From Gelidibacter japonicus (GTDB taxonomy: Bacteria > Bacteroidota > Bacteroidia > Flavobacteriales > Flavobacteriaceae), in the NCBI RefSeq assembly GCF_010725055.1, contig NZ_BJKB01000004.1, positions 186,001-250,000 on the forward strand: DNA of 64,000 nt, given 5' to 3'. Each line of letters starts with the position of its first letter. Position 1 is the first letter of the stretch. Shown one piece after another: positions 8,349 through 16,727 of this stretch. The notes under the pieces are model-generated. The model made no database searches and was not told where the DNA came from. It was given only the letters and a program-made list of their open reading frames with translations. A program made the translations under genes and the position numbers.

Positions 8349-9380
8349 TTAGTTTGGGCTCTTATATTCTTTTACCGCATCAATAAATGCCTTGGCGTTA
8401 TCCAAAGGAATATTCGGTAAAATGCCATGACCTAAATTTACGATATATTTATCTTTACCAAACTCGTCGATCATCTGTTTTACCATTTTTTTGATTTCTG
8501 CAGGTGGTGAAAACAATCTGGAAGGATCAAAATTACCTTGTAACGTAATATTTCCCCCCGTCAAATAACGCGCATTTCTTGGAGAACAGGTCCAATCAAC
8601 ACCAATAGCCGTAGCATTTGATTTAGCCATGTCGCCTAAGGCAAACCAACAACCTTTGCCAAAAGCGATCACCGGTGCATGATCTTTCAGGGCTTCAATA
8701 ATCTGATTGATATATTGCCATGAAAACTCGTGATAATCGGATGGTGCTAACATGCCACCCCAAGAATCGAAGATTTGTACGGCATCACATCCAGCAGCTA
8801 CTTTTGCCTTTAAATAAGTAATGGTAGTGTCGGTTATTTTTTGCAATAATTGGTGTGCGGCAATAGGATTTGTAAAGCAAAACTGTTTTGCTTTATCAAA
8901 ATTTTTGCTGCCTTGCCCTTGCACGCAATAACATAAAATCGTCCAAGGTGATCCTGCAAAACCAATTAATGGCACCTCGTTGTCAAGCATGTCTTTGGTC
9001 ATTTTAATGGCCTGCATGACATAGTCCAATTCAATATGTATATCCGGAACAATAACATTGTCCACATCTTTTTGTGTGCGTATCGGGTTGGGCAAATAGG
9101 GTCCAAAATCGGGTTTCATTTGCACTTCAATATTCATGGCTTGTGGAATGACCAAAATATCACTGAATAAAATGGCCGCATCCATTCCGTAACGACGGAT
9201 GGGCTGTACGGTAATTTCACTCGCCAACTCTGGAGTTCGACAACGTGTAAAAAAGTCGTATTTGGCTTTTATTTCTTGAAACTCCGGCAAGTAACGTCCG
9301 GCTTGACGCATCATCCATACTGGTGGACGGTCAACAGTTTCTCCCTTTAATGCTCTTAAGTATAAATCGTTTTTTATCAT
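8349..9380 (-). CDS. hemE: Uroporphyrinogen decarboxylase
   Basis: This enzyme removes four carboxyl groups from uroporphyrinogen III to give coproporphyrinogen III. The N-terminal signature [16 protein letters not shown] (residues 18-33) contains the substrate-binding arginines. [20 protein letters not shown] is the second family signature. The length of 343 residues is normal. It lies between hemC-D upstream, across a gap with two hairpin repeats, and the EI24 gene downstream. Confidence 0.97.
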   Translation of the reverse strand: MIKNDLYLRALKGETVDRPPVWMMRQAGRYLPEFQEIKAKYDFFTRCRTPELASEITVQPIRRYGMDAAILFSDILVIPQAMNIEVQMKPDFGPYLPNPIRTQKDVDNVIVPDIHIELDYVMQAIKMTKDMLDNEVPLIGFAGSPWTILCYCVQGQGSKNFDKAKQFCFTNPIAAHQLLQKITDTTITYLKAKVAAGCDAVQIFDSWGGMLAPSDYHEFSWQYINQIIEALKDHAPVIAFGKGCWFALGDMAKSNATAIGVDWTCSPRNARYLTGGNITLQGNFDPSRLFSPPAEIKKMVKQMIDEFGKDKYIVNLGHGILPNIPLDNAKAFIDAVKEYKSPN

Positions 9381-9387
9381 CTTCCCA

Positions 9388-9407
9388 ATTCCTGCGTAGG
9401 CAGGAAT
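9388..9407. repeat. Dispersed ATTCCTGC hairpin, copy 1
   Basis: ATTCCTGC and GCAGGAAT (8-bp stem) surround the loop GTAG, in the hemE-hemCD gap. It is one of six copies in the window. Confidence 0.85.
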
Positions 9408-9529
9408 CTCACTGTTTTAAGTTAAACTTTTTCTTTTTTATAATAATAGTTCTGATTTCGGACCTACTTACAAGTTGTGTCTGTGTTATTACGCGTAATG
9501 AATATTCGCCAAATCAAACTTGCTTATAA

Positions 9530-9549
9530 ATTCCTGCGAAGGCAGGAAT
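9530..9549. repeat. Dispersed ATTCCTGC hairpin, copy 2
   Basis: ATTCCTGC-GAAG-GCAGGAAT, in the same orientation as copy 1 and about 140 bases from it, just downstream of the hemC-hemD stop codon. Confidence 0.85.
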
Positions 9550-9566
9550 CTCACAATTTTAAAACA

Positions 9567-11144
9567 TTAATTATAATTCTCATTCACCAAATCAATCACA
9601 CTCTCAACTGTTGGAATTCTCGCAACCCGCACATCCTTAAAGTGTTTTTTAGCTTCAGCGGCTGTAGTATCTCCAATGCAATAAGCAATTTTACCTTCGG
9701 CATCATTGTTAATCATATAGCTTTCCACGGTTGAAGGGCTATAAAACATGACTCCTTCAACGTTCGGATCTATTTTTTCTGAATCCAAAATAGTTTTATA
9801 AGCCTCTACCTCATTCACCTTAATATTGTTTTTTTCGAGGGTCTTAGATAATTCATCCAATCTGATATCACTACAAAAATGGGTTACTTCGGTGCCATCA
9901 ATAAATTCGACCAAATAGGCAGCAAGTGATTTTGCATAATTTTCAGAATGTTTGACTTTGCCAATTTTCTTTTCAATCAATCGCTTTGTGCGTCGTCCAA
10001 CACAGTAAATATTCTTGAATTGCAACTCTTCTTTTGGAACACTTGCAATAATTGCTTCAACTGCGTTTTGACTTGTGATAATGACGTTTTTAATGGGCGA
10101 TTTTAAAATAGGTTTTGCAATTCTATTCAAACTTATTTTTAAGAAGTCGGTGCTTTGTACAGTGACATTTTTGAAAAGCTGACGTTGTAATTCGGATAAA
10201 TTTCGAGTAGAAAATACCTGTACGGCCCTATTTGATTCATTCAGTTCGTTCATCACTCGGTTTCCGCCGCGCTCCAACACATAATCGGCAGCAAACTGGG
10301 CAATATTGTGATGGTTTCCCAGTTTTTCTGTTCGTGTGACCTCAATCTTTTTAGTACCGTCCAAACTCAACAAAACGCCATGAAAATTGACTTCCTCATT
10401 TTTGATAAATGCCAAAGCCCCAATTGGCGCAGAGCATCCACCTTCTAAAAGATTCAAGAACTTACGTTCAATGGTTGTGCAGATCTCGGTTTCTTCGTGA
10501 TTAATTTCTTTGCAAATAGCAAGGACGTACTCGTCTTCTTCACGTGCCGTGATCATGATGGCGCCTTGTGCAGGTGCGGGGACCATCCAATCCAAATTGA
10601 TGGCATCTTGTGGGCGCACACCAATTCTGCCAATCCCAGCAGCGGCAAAAATGGCTGCATTCCAATCCTCATTATCATGTAATTTCTGAAGCCGCGTATT
10701 GACATTGCCTCTTAGACCAACAATGGTATGCGTAGGATAACGATTGAGCCATTGCGCCTTACGCCTCAAGCTTCCGGTGGCAATGACCGCATCTCTTTGC
10801 GATAAAAACTCTTCATTTTTTTTGAAGACCAAAGTATCTCTGACGTTCCCTCGTTTTAAAACTGCTGCCTGAACTATACCTTGAGGCAACAGCGTAGGCA
10901 CATCCTTTAGCGAATGAACAGCGATATCAATGTCATTGTTGAGCATTGCTGCATCTAAAATGCGCGTAAATACACCAACAATTCCCATTTCGTAAATGGG
11001 TTTGTCAAGGACCATATCGCCCGTTGATTTTACTGGAACTAATTGAGTGCTATGTCCTAAACTTTCAAGTTGTTGTTGCACAGCTTTGGCTTGCCATAGC
11101 GCCAATTCGCTATCGCGGGTGCCAATTCTTATTATTTTAGACAT
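9567..11144 (-). CDS. hemCD: Porphobilinogen deaminase / uroporphyrinogen-III synthase fusion (HemC-HemD)
   Basis: This 525-residue two-domain protein performs two consecutive steps. Residues 1 to about 305 are HemC, which joins four porphobilinogens into hydroxymethylbilane. The dipyrromethane cofactor is attached at Cys237 in LLEGGCSAPIGA, and GSLRRKAQWLNRYPTH and LRGNVNTRLQKL are typical. From about residue 306 the rest matches HemD, which closes the ring to uroporphyrinogen III: VIITSQNAVEAI, YCVGRRTKRLIEK and VMFYSPSTVESY. The gene overlaps the 3' end of hemA by 8 bases. A fusion could pass the unstable intermediate directly between active sites; that is inference. Confidence 0.93.
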   Translation of the reverse strand: MSKIIRIGTRDSELALWQAKAVQQQLESLGHSTQLVPVKSTGDMVLDKPIYEMGIVGVFTRILDAAMLNNDIDIAVHSLKDVPTLLPQGIVQAAVLKRGNVRDTLVFKKNEEFLSQRDAVIATGSLRRKAQWLNRYPTHTIVGLRGNVNTRLQKLHDNEDWNAAIFAAAGIGRIGVRPQDAINLDWMVPAPAQGAIMITAREEDEYVLAICKEINHEETEICTTIERKFLNLLEGGCSAPIGALAFIKNEEVNFHGVLLSLDGTKKIEVTRTEKLGNHHNIAQFAADYVLERGGNRVMNELNESNRAVQVFSTRNLSELQRQLFKNVTVQSTDFLKISLNRIAKPILKSPIKNVIITSQNAVEAIIASVPKEELQFKNIYCVGRRTKRLIEKKIGKVKHSENYAKSLAAYLVEFIDGTEVTHFCSDIRLDELSKTLEKNNIKVNEVEAYKTILDSEKIDPNVEGVMFYSPSTVESYMINNDAEGKIAYCIGDTTAAEAKKHFKDVRVARIPTVESVIDLVNENYN

Positions 11145-12393
11145 GTGTAGTAGATTCTAACTGAAACACTCTTCTGATGAGTTCAATACTGTCGTCGGTA
11201 GAGGTGTCATCTGTTTTGAGATGATACGCAAAGTGATTCGTGATTTTTTGGATGATATTATTACTGATCAACTCTGCTTGAGCTTCATTGAAATCGGCAT
11301 TTTTTTTACGTTGGGTTTCTAATTCGGCATTTTTGAAATCGAGTAACTTATGCTTTAAGGCGTTAATGGTTGGTGCAAATTTTCTAGTTTCTAGCCAACT
11401 ATTAAAATCCTGTTTAACGTCCTCTAATATCTTTTCTGCCAAAGGAATAAATTCTTTTCTGCGCTCTAAAGTATCGTCCGTCATTTGAGATAAATCGTCG
11501 AGATGGATCAAGGATACATTAGGTAATTCCGTGACATTGGGGTTGACATTCTTCGGAATTGATAAATCCAAAATCAACAATGGTTTTTTAGATTGGATAC
11601 AATTTTTGTCGACCGTTGGATTAAGAGCGCCTGTGGCGACAATCAAGATGTCGGAAGCATTGATTTCTTCTTGGAGATTGGCATAATCTTTAACCAATAA
11701 ATTAAATTTGCCTGCCACCTCTTGAGCCTTGGTCTTTGTTCTGTTAATTAGGGTGATATGCTCGTTTTTAGTGTGTTTCACCAGATTCTCACAGGTATTT
11801 CGCCCGATTTTCCCCGTTCCAAAAAGTAGGATATTCTTATCAGAAACGTTGTCTATGGTATTTAAAATGTATTGGACCGATGCAAAAGACACAGAAGTAG
11901 CCCCAGAGGAAATTTCCGTTTCGTTTTTAATGCGTTTACTGGCTTGAATCACTGCATTTAACAAACGCTCGGTAAATGCATTGAGCAGTCCCAACTTTTT
12001 GGAAGCTCTAGCGCTTGTTCTGAGTTGACTGATGATTTCAAAGTCGCCTAAGATTTGGCTATCGAGTCCTGACCCTACACGGAACATATGCGTAACAGCC
12101 TCTTGATTTTTATAAATATAAGCAACATGTTGAAATTCTTCAATAGTGCCTTTGGTGTTTTCACAAAGTAATTTGATAAGCTGATAGGGATGTTCTGCAT
12201 GACCATAAAGTTCGGTTCTGTTGCAGGTTGAAGTGACGATGAGGCTTTCAATCCCTACTTCTTTTGCTTGATGAAGTAAGTTTTTTTTAGATGTATCGTC
12301 CATACTGAATCGTCCTCTAATATCAGCATCAGCCTTTTTATAGCTTAATCCAATGGCGTAAAAATAAGTGGTTTTCAACATATGATTGTGCAC
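11137..12393 (-). CDS. hemA: Glutamyl-tRNA reductase
   Basis: This NADPH-dependent enzyme reduces glutamyl-tRNA(Glu) to glutamate-1-semialdehyde, the first step of the C5 heme pathway. The catalytic cysteine is in TSTCNRTELYGH, and the NADPH domain shows LLFGTGKIGRNTCENL. GSGLDSQILGDFEIISQLR is the third signature. The start may be the Met five residues in (MLKTTYFYAIGLS), which fits the family better. As the first gene of the leftward operon it has a good promoter upstream. The next enzyme of the route, HemL, is not in the window. Confidence 0.95.
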   Translation of the reverse strand: MHNHMLKTTYFYAIGLSYKKADADIRGRFSMDDTSKKNLLHQAKEVGIESLIVTSTCNRTELYGHAEHPYQLIKLLCENTKGTIEEFQHVAYIYKNQEAVTHMFRVGSGLDSQILGDFEIISQLRTSARASKKLGLLNAFTERLLNAVIQASKRIKNETEISSGATSVSFASVQYILNTIDNVSDKNILLFGTGKIGRNTCENLVKHTKNEHITLINRTKTKAQEVAGKFNLLVKDYANLQEEINASDILIVATGALNPTVDKNCIQSKKPLLILDLSIPKNVNPNVTELPNVSLIHLDDLSQMTDDTLERRKEFIPLAEKILEDVKQDFNSWLETRKFAPTINALKHKLLDFKNAELETQRKKNADFNEAQAELISNNIIQKITNHFAYHLKTDDTSTDDSIELIRRVFQLESTTHV

Positions 12394-12431
12394 AATACTG
12401 GTTATTGAATTTTGATATGGAAGTATAAGGG

Positions 12432-12463
12432 CAAAAGTAGAAATGTCAATGGAATAAAAACAA
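12432..12463 (-). promoter_or_regulatory. Promoter of the hemA operon
   Basis: Read on the minus strand there is TTG (12463-12461), a 21-base spacer, and TACTTTTG (12439-12432). This matches the Bacteroidota -33/-7 consensus (TTG, 19-21 bases, TAnnTTTG) and would start transcription about 35 bases before hemA. Confidence 0.6.
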
Positions 12464-12532
12464 CGCTCGAAGGACTATTAGTATCGCTTAATGTTTTTTG
12501 GCCATTTTTTAATATAAGTGCGTCAAATACCA

Positions 12533-12540
12533 TACTTTTG
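12533..12540 (+). promoter_or_regulatory. Possible -7 element for the AraC/hemH side
   Basis: TACTTTTG fits TAnnTTTG and lies 72 bases before the AraC gene. No clear -33 TTG is seen at the right distance, so this is weaker than the hemA promoter. Confidence 0.4.
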
Positions 12541-12611
12541 CAGTCATGGCAATGGTTTGTAACCATTTTGTTTAGAATGAATCTAAATAATAAAAAGAAG
12601 TTTTAAAGAAT

Positions 12612-13499
12612 ATGGATTTAAAAAATGTCGTTAAAGGTTCAATGGAAGAGACTGAAATTGATGAGGGCTTTTTAGTGATGACCTATCAAAACGAGAGCAA
12701 TACTGTAGAAACTATTGAGCGTAAGATAGATAGTAGTTTCATTCAGTTCCACTTTTGTTTGAAAGGCTCCAGTAAGTTTATTTTCAACGAAGGTCGGTAT
12801 GCTTTGGACATATTGGGAGAGAATTCACTTTTACTCTATAATCCTCAACGCGATTTGCCGATACATTTGGAAATGGACCCCAACACATGGTTGGTATCTA
12901 TCGTGATCTCCATAAAAAAGTTTCATGGTTTGTTTTCACAAGAGGCGGGTTATATTACATTTTTGAGTAGTGACAACAAGGATAAGAAATATTATAAGGA
13001 CGGCAAGATCTCACCTTCTATGGCCATTGGTTTGACCCAATTGATTCATTATAACTTGAATTCGTCAATCAAAAATCTTTATTTCAAAGGAAAGGCCTAT
13101 GAACTCTTGAGTTTGTATTTTAATAGAAGTGAGGATACCAATATCGAGCAATGTCCGTTTTTGGTGGATGATAGCAATGTCATCAAAATTAGGAAAGCCA
13201 AGGACATTGTGATTTCCAGAATGGCAGAACCTCCAACATTGCATGAACTTTCCGAAGAGATTGGACTGAACATCAAAAAACTTAAAGAAGGTTTTAAGCA
13301 GATTTATGGAGATACAGTTTATAGTTTTCTATTCGATTATAAGATGGAAGTTGCCAGGAAACTCTTGGAGTCTACAGATTATAATGTGAATGAGGTAGGC
13401 TTGAAAGTTGGCTATAGTACATCGAGTCACTTTATAGTGGCATTCAAAAAGAAATATGGCACGACCCCCAAAAAATATTTAATGTCATTATCTTCGTAA
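12612..13499 (+). CDS. AraC family transcriptional regulator
   Basis: A 295-residue regulator. The C-terminal 100 residues form the double helix-turn-helix of the AraC/XylS family: PTLHELSEEIGLNIKKLKEG, then DYNVNEVGLKVGYSTSSHFI and ending FKKKYGTTPKKYL. The N-terminal half is a beta-rich sensing domain with no family I can name. It sits exactly between divergent hemA and co-directional hemH. Control of heme synthesis is therefore a reasonable inference, perhaps in response to iron or heme, but no operator can be pointed to. Confidence 0.9.
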   Translation: MDLKNVVKGSMEETEIDEGFLVMTYQNESNTVETIERKIDSSFIQFHFCLKGSSKFIFNEGRYALDILGENSLLLYNPQRDLPIHLEMDPNTWLVSIVISIKKFHGLFSQEAGYITFLSSDNKDKKYYKDGKISPSMAIGLTQLIHYNLNSSIKNLYFKGKAYELLSLYFNRSEDTNIEQCPFLVDDSNVIKIRKAKDIVISRMAEPPTLHELSEEIGLNIKKLKEGFKQIYGDTVYSFLFDYKMEVARKLLESTDYNVNEVGLKVGYSTSSHFIVAFKKKYGTTPKKYLMSLSS

Positions 13500-13579
13500 A
13501 TTAATAATTAAAAGATGTTCATTCCGAAGTCTTCATAGACTTGAAGATCTAAATCAATAGGAATATAATTAAAAAAGAG

Positions 13580-13599
13580 ATTCCTGCCTTCGCAGGAAT
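13580..13599. repeat. Dispersed ATTCCTGC hairpin, copy 3
   Basis: ATTCCTGC-CTTC-GCAGGAAT, in the opposite orientation to copies 1 and 2. It ends six bases before the hemH ATG, so it would form a hairpin over the translation start region. Confidence 0.85.
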
Positions 13600-13604
13600 A
13601 TATT

Positions 13605-14639
13605 ATGAAAAAAGGAGTATTACTTGTCAATTTAGGGTCGCCAGACAGCCCGACACCAGAAGATGTTAAACCATATTTAAGCGAGTTTTTAATGGACGAA
13701 CGTGTCATTGACGTTCCTCTTTGGTTAAGGACTTTCATTGTAAAGGGGATAATTTTAAAAACACGTCCTAAAGCATCTGCGGAAGCGTACCAAAAAATAT
13801 GGTGGGAGGAAGGCTCGCCGTTAATCGTAATTTCTGAGCGACTTCAGAAAAAAATACAGAAAAACACTGAGCTTCCAGTGGCTCTGGCTATGCGCTATGG
13901 TAGTTTGACCATTAAAAAGGGTCTTCAGGAATTGGTGGATAAAGGTGTGGAACATGTGTTTCTGATGCCGCTTTACCCACAATTTGCTATGGCGACCACG
14001 GAAACTATTTTGGTTTTGGCTGAAGAAATTAGAAAAGAATATTTTCCGAATCTTAAAATATCGGATTTGAAAGCGTTTTATAATCGCGAGGATTATATTG
14101 ATGTCATTTCCAGTTCAATAGATAGACATCTGAAAGATAAACCTTATGATCATTTGTTGTTCTCATATCATGGGGTTCCAGAGCGGCATATTCGAAAACG
14201 TGACATCACAAAATCACATTGCAAAATTGATAAAAGCTGTTGTATCACGCCATCACCTGCACACGAATATTGCTATCGCCACCAATGCTTGGAAGTCACA
14301 CGATTAGTGGCTGAAAAACTAAATTTGAAAGATGGGACTTATTCTTCATCTTTTCAATCGCGATTAGGGATTGATCCATGGTTGCAACCTCCAACAGATT
14401 TGACCATTGAGCGGATGGGCAAAAAGGGTGTTGAAAACTTGGCCGTAGTAACCCCTGCTTTTGTAAGTGACTGTTTAGAAACCTTAGAAGAAATTGCCAT
14501 GGAAGGCGCAGAAATCTTTCACGAAGTGGGAGGTAAGAACTTTATCACGGTACCTTGTTTAAATGACGACCAGGAATTTGTGACCATCCTCTCCAATTGG
14601 ATCAATGATTGGGCAACCTCAGAAGCCGTACCTGTATAA
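13605..14639 (+). CDS. hemH: Ferrochelatase
   Basis: This enzyme inserts Fe2+ into protoporphyrin IX to make protoheme. MKKGVLLVNLGSPDSPTPED is the standard N-terminus. The metal-binding histidine lies in LLFSYHGVPERHIRKRD, and the porphyrin-binding segment is SFQSRLGIDPWLQPPTD. The Cys-containing insert DKSCCITPSPAHEYCYRHQC matches ferrochelatases of Bacteroidota. The length is typical (344 aa). Its TAA stop shares one base with the ATG of the following MATE gene, so the two are coupled. A hairpin repeat lies right in front of the start codon. Confidence 0.96.
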   Translation: MKKGVLLVNLGSPDSPTPEDVKPYLSEFLMDERVIDVPLWLRTFIVKGIILKTRPKASAEAYQKIWWEEGSPLIVISERLQKKIQKNTELPVALAMRYGSLTIKKGLQELVDKGVEHVFLMPLYPQFAMATTETILVLAEEIRKEYFPNLKISDLKAFYNREDYIDVISSSIDRHLKDKPYDHLLFSYHGVPERHIRKRDITKSHCKIDKSCCITPSPAHEYCYRHQCLEVTRLVAEKLNLKDGTYSSSFQSRLGIDPWLQPPTDLTIERMGKKGVENLAVVTPAFVSDCLETLEEIAMEGAEIFHEVGGKNFITVPCLNDDQEFVTILSNWINDWATSEAVPV

Positions 14640-15991
14640 TGGCTAAAGATTCCTCTCGAGATTTAGGCACACAACCCATTAGCAAACTTTTAATAAAGCA
14701 AGCTGTTCCCGCATCAATCGGGATTTTGGTCATGTCGCTTAACATCTTGGTGGATACCATTTTTGTCGGGAATTGGATTGGCGCTACCGCTATTGCCGCA
14801 ATTAATGTTGTCTTACCAGTGTCTTTCTTTATTGCTGCTTTGGGAATGGCCATCGGGATAGGAGGTTCTTCTATTATTTCAAGGGCCTTGGGCGCCAATA
14901 ATTATGAAAAGGCACTGAAAACATTCGGCAACCAAATCACTTTGACATTGGTGCTGACATTATCCTTGATCACTGTAGGATTACTTTTTGCCGATGGCAT
15001 TATCGAATCCTTTGGCGGGAAAGGTGCCATTTTTGAGCCTGCAAAAATATATTATGAAATAGTGCTTTATGGTGTGCCGCTATTAGCACTTTGTATGATG
15101 GCAAATACGGTCATTCGTGCAGAAGGGAAACCAAAGTTTGCCATGTATGCCATGATGATTCCATCGGTCGCCAATTTGGTGATGGATTATGTGTTCATTT
15201 ATCTTATGGATTTTGGAATGACTGGAGCTGCATGGGCAACCACACTTTCTTATTTAATCTGTTTGATATTTATCCTTTGGTTTTTTATATCCGAAAAGTC
15301 AGAACTGAAAATTGACTTTGCGCACTTCGGGCTAAACTTCCCAATTGTCAAAGAAATCACTTCTTTAGGATTTGTTACGCTGTCGCGCCAAGCCGTAGTG
15401 AGCGTCACTTATTTGTTTATGAATAATATTCTCTTCGATCTGGGAGGAGAAACTTCTGTGACATCTTATGCTATTGCGGGGAGAATGCTAATGTTTGCCA
15501 TGTTTCCTATTCTTGGAATTACCCAAGGATTTCTACCAATTGCTGGCTTTAATTACGGTGCTGAAAATTATCATAGAGTTAGGGAATCACTTAATACGGC
15601 TATAAAGTATGCTGCGGTTTTGGCGAGCTTAGTTTTTATTGTATTGATGATATTTCCAGAAAATATCATCAGAATTTTCACCACAGATGCCGATGTGGTC
15701 CGCCAAGCACCTAATGATATGCGCTGGGTATTTGCCGCAACGCCCATTATTGCCTGGCAGCTGATTGGTGCCGCCTATTTTCAGGCTATCGGGAAGGCTC
15801 TACCTGCGTTACTGTTGACTTTGTCCAGGCAAGGTCTCTTTTTTATTCCGCTCATTTTGATTTTACCACAGTTTTACGCCGAATTTGGAGTATGGATGTC
15901 TTTCCCAATTTCAGATGTATTGGCAACTATTGTGACAGCCTATTTCTTGAACCGCGAAGTCAAGAGGAATTTGATTCCTAAAGATGTTTAA
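14639..15991 (+). CDS. MATE family efflux transporter
   Basis: A 450-residue inner-membrane cation-coupled drug/metabolite antiporter with about twelve hydrophobic segments. It shows the MATE hallmark near the N-terminus (AVPASIGILVMSLNILVDTI, FVGNWIGATAIAAIN) and its internal counterpart (SLGFVTLSRQAVVSVTYLFM). The open frame extends to 14609, but the ATG at 14639 gives the usual N-terminus and overlaps the hemH stop as TAATG, so I chose it. Placement between hemH and hemJ suggests co-transcription. A link to porphyrin export is possible but not shown. Confidence 0.92.
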   Translation: MAKDSSRDLGTQPISKLLIKQAVPASIGILVMSLNILVDTIFVGNWIGATAIAAINVVLPVSFFIAALGMAIGIGGSSIISRALGANNYEKALKTFGNQITLTLVLTLSLITVGLLFADGIIESFGGKGAIFEPAKIYYEIVLYGVPLLALCMMANTVIRAEGKPKFAMYAMMIPSVANLVMDYVFIYLMDFGMTGAAWATTLSYLICLIFILWFFISEKSELKIDFAHFGLNFPIVKEITSLGFVTLSRQAVVSVTYLFMNNILFDLGGETSVTSYAIAGRMLMFAMFPILGITQGFLPIAGFNYGAENYHRVRESLNTAIKYAAVLASLVFIVLMIFPENIIRIFTTDADVVRQAPNDMRWVFAATPIIAWQLIGAAYFQAIGKALPALLLTLSRQGLFFIPLILILPQFYAEFGVWMSFPISDVLATIVTAYFLNREVKRNLIPKDV

Positions 15992-16005
15992 TTTATTTTT
16001 GAACG

Positions 16006-16554
16006 ATGGAATACTACAATTATATAAAAGCCTTGCACCTTATTTTTGTTATTACCTGGTTTGCAGGATTGTTCTATATTCCGAGGTTGTTTGTATATCA
16101 AATTGAAGCCTTTCATAAACCCTCACCTGAGAAGGAAATTTTAGGAAAGCAACTCAAATTGATGGCCAAACGCTTGTGGAATATCATTACCTGGCCTTCG
16201 GCAATTTTGGCCACTATTTTTGCAATTTGGCTGCTTATTTTGATACCATCCTGGCTACACCAAGGTTGGATGCATGTGAAATTGGCCTTTGTCATTTTGC
16301 TTATCTTCTATCATTTAAAAACACATCACTATTACAAACAATTGCAACGTGATGAGGTCAAAATATCTTCTAATTTTATGCGATTATGGAATGAAGGTGC
16401 CACATTTATCCTGTTTTCAGTAGTGTTTTTGGTGATTTTGAAAAACTCTATCAACTGGATTTTTGGTGTTGTTGGCATTGTCGTTTTGGCTGTTTTATTG
16501 ATGTTGGGATTCAAGATCTATAAGAATATCAGAAAAAGAAATCCCGATTCTTAA
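16006..16554 (+). CDS. hemJ: Protoporphyrinogen IX oxidase, HemJ type
   Basis: This 182-residue membrane protein of the HemJ (UPF0093, CopD-like) family oxidises protoporphyrinogen IX to protoporphyrin IX, the step between HemF and HemH. The conserved His11 lies in IKALHLIFVITWFAGLFYIP, followed by the PRLF motif. A second signature is WMHVKLAFVILLIFYHLKTH. Four or five membrane segments are visible. It begins 15 bases after the MATE stop. No HemG or HemY is in the window, so this probably completes the local pathway. Confidence 0.87.
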   Translation: MEYYNYIKALHLIFVITWFAGLFYIPRLFVYQIEAFHKPSPEKEILGKQLKLMAKRLWNIITWPSAILATIFAIWLLILIPSWLHQGWMHVKLAFVILLIFYHLKTHHYYKQLQRDEVKISSNFMRLWNEGATFILFSVVFLVILKNSINWIFGVVGIVVLAVLLMLGFKIYKNIRKRNPDS

Positions 16555-16558
16555 AGTG

Positions 16559-16661
16559 GAGGGGGGTAGTGCATAGCGTGTAGTGCGTAGAGGGTAGTTG
16601 AAAAGTAGGCGAAAATTCCAAATCAAAAATCATCAATCAAAAATCAACAATCGTTAATCCC
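16559..16661. repeat. Degenerate short repeats (GTAGTG and AATCAACAATC types)
   Basis: A stretch of degenerate GTAGTG/GTAGTGCGTAG units is followed by AATCAAAAATC and AATCAACAATC units. Much cleaner tandem versions of the same two motifs lie at 52978-53077 and 53442-53553. Confidence 0.6.
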
Positions 16662-16727
16662 TTGAAAATTTCAACGCAGCCAATTTTGGAGTGATTATTG
16701 CTATCTTTATCAAGCTACATTAATGAA

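Noticed and set aside
16698-16727. Upstream TTG start for the histidine kinase
   Set aside because: The ATG at 16728 gives a basic N-terminus followed directly by a membrane segment, as expected.
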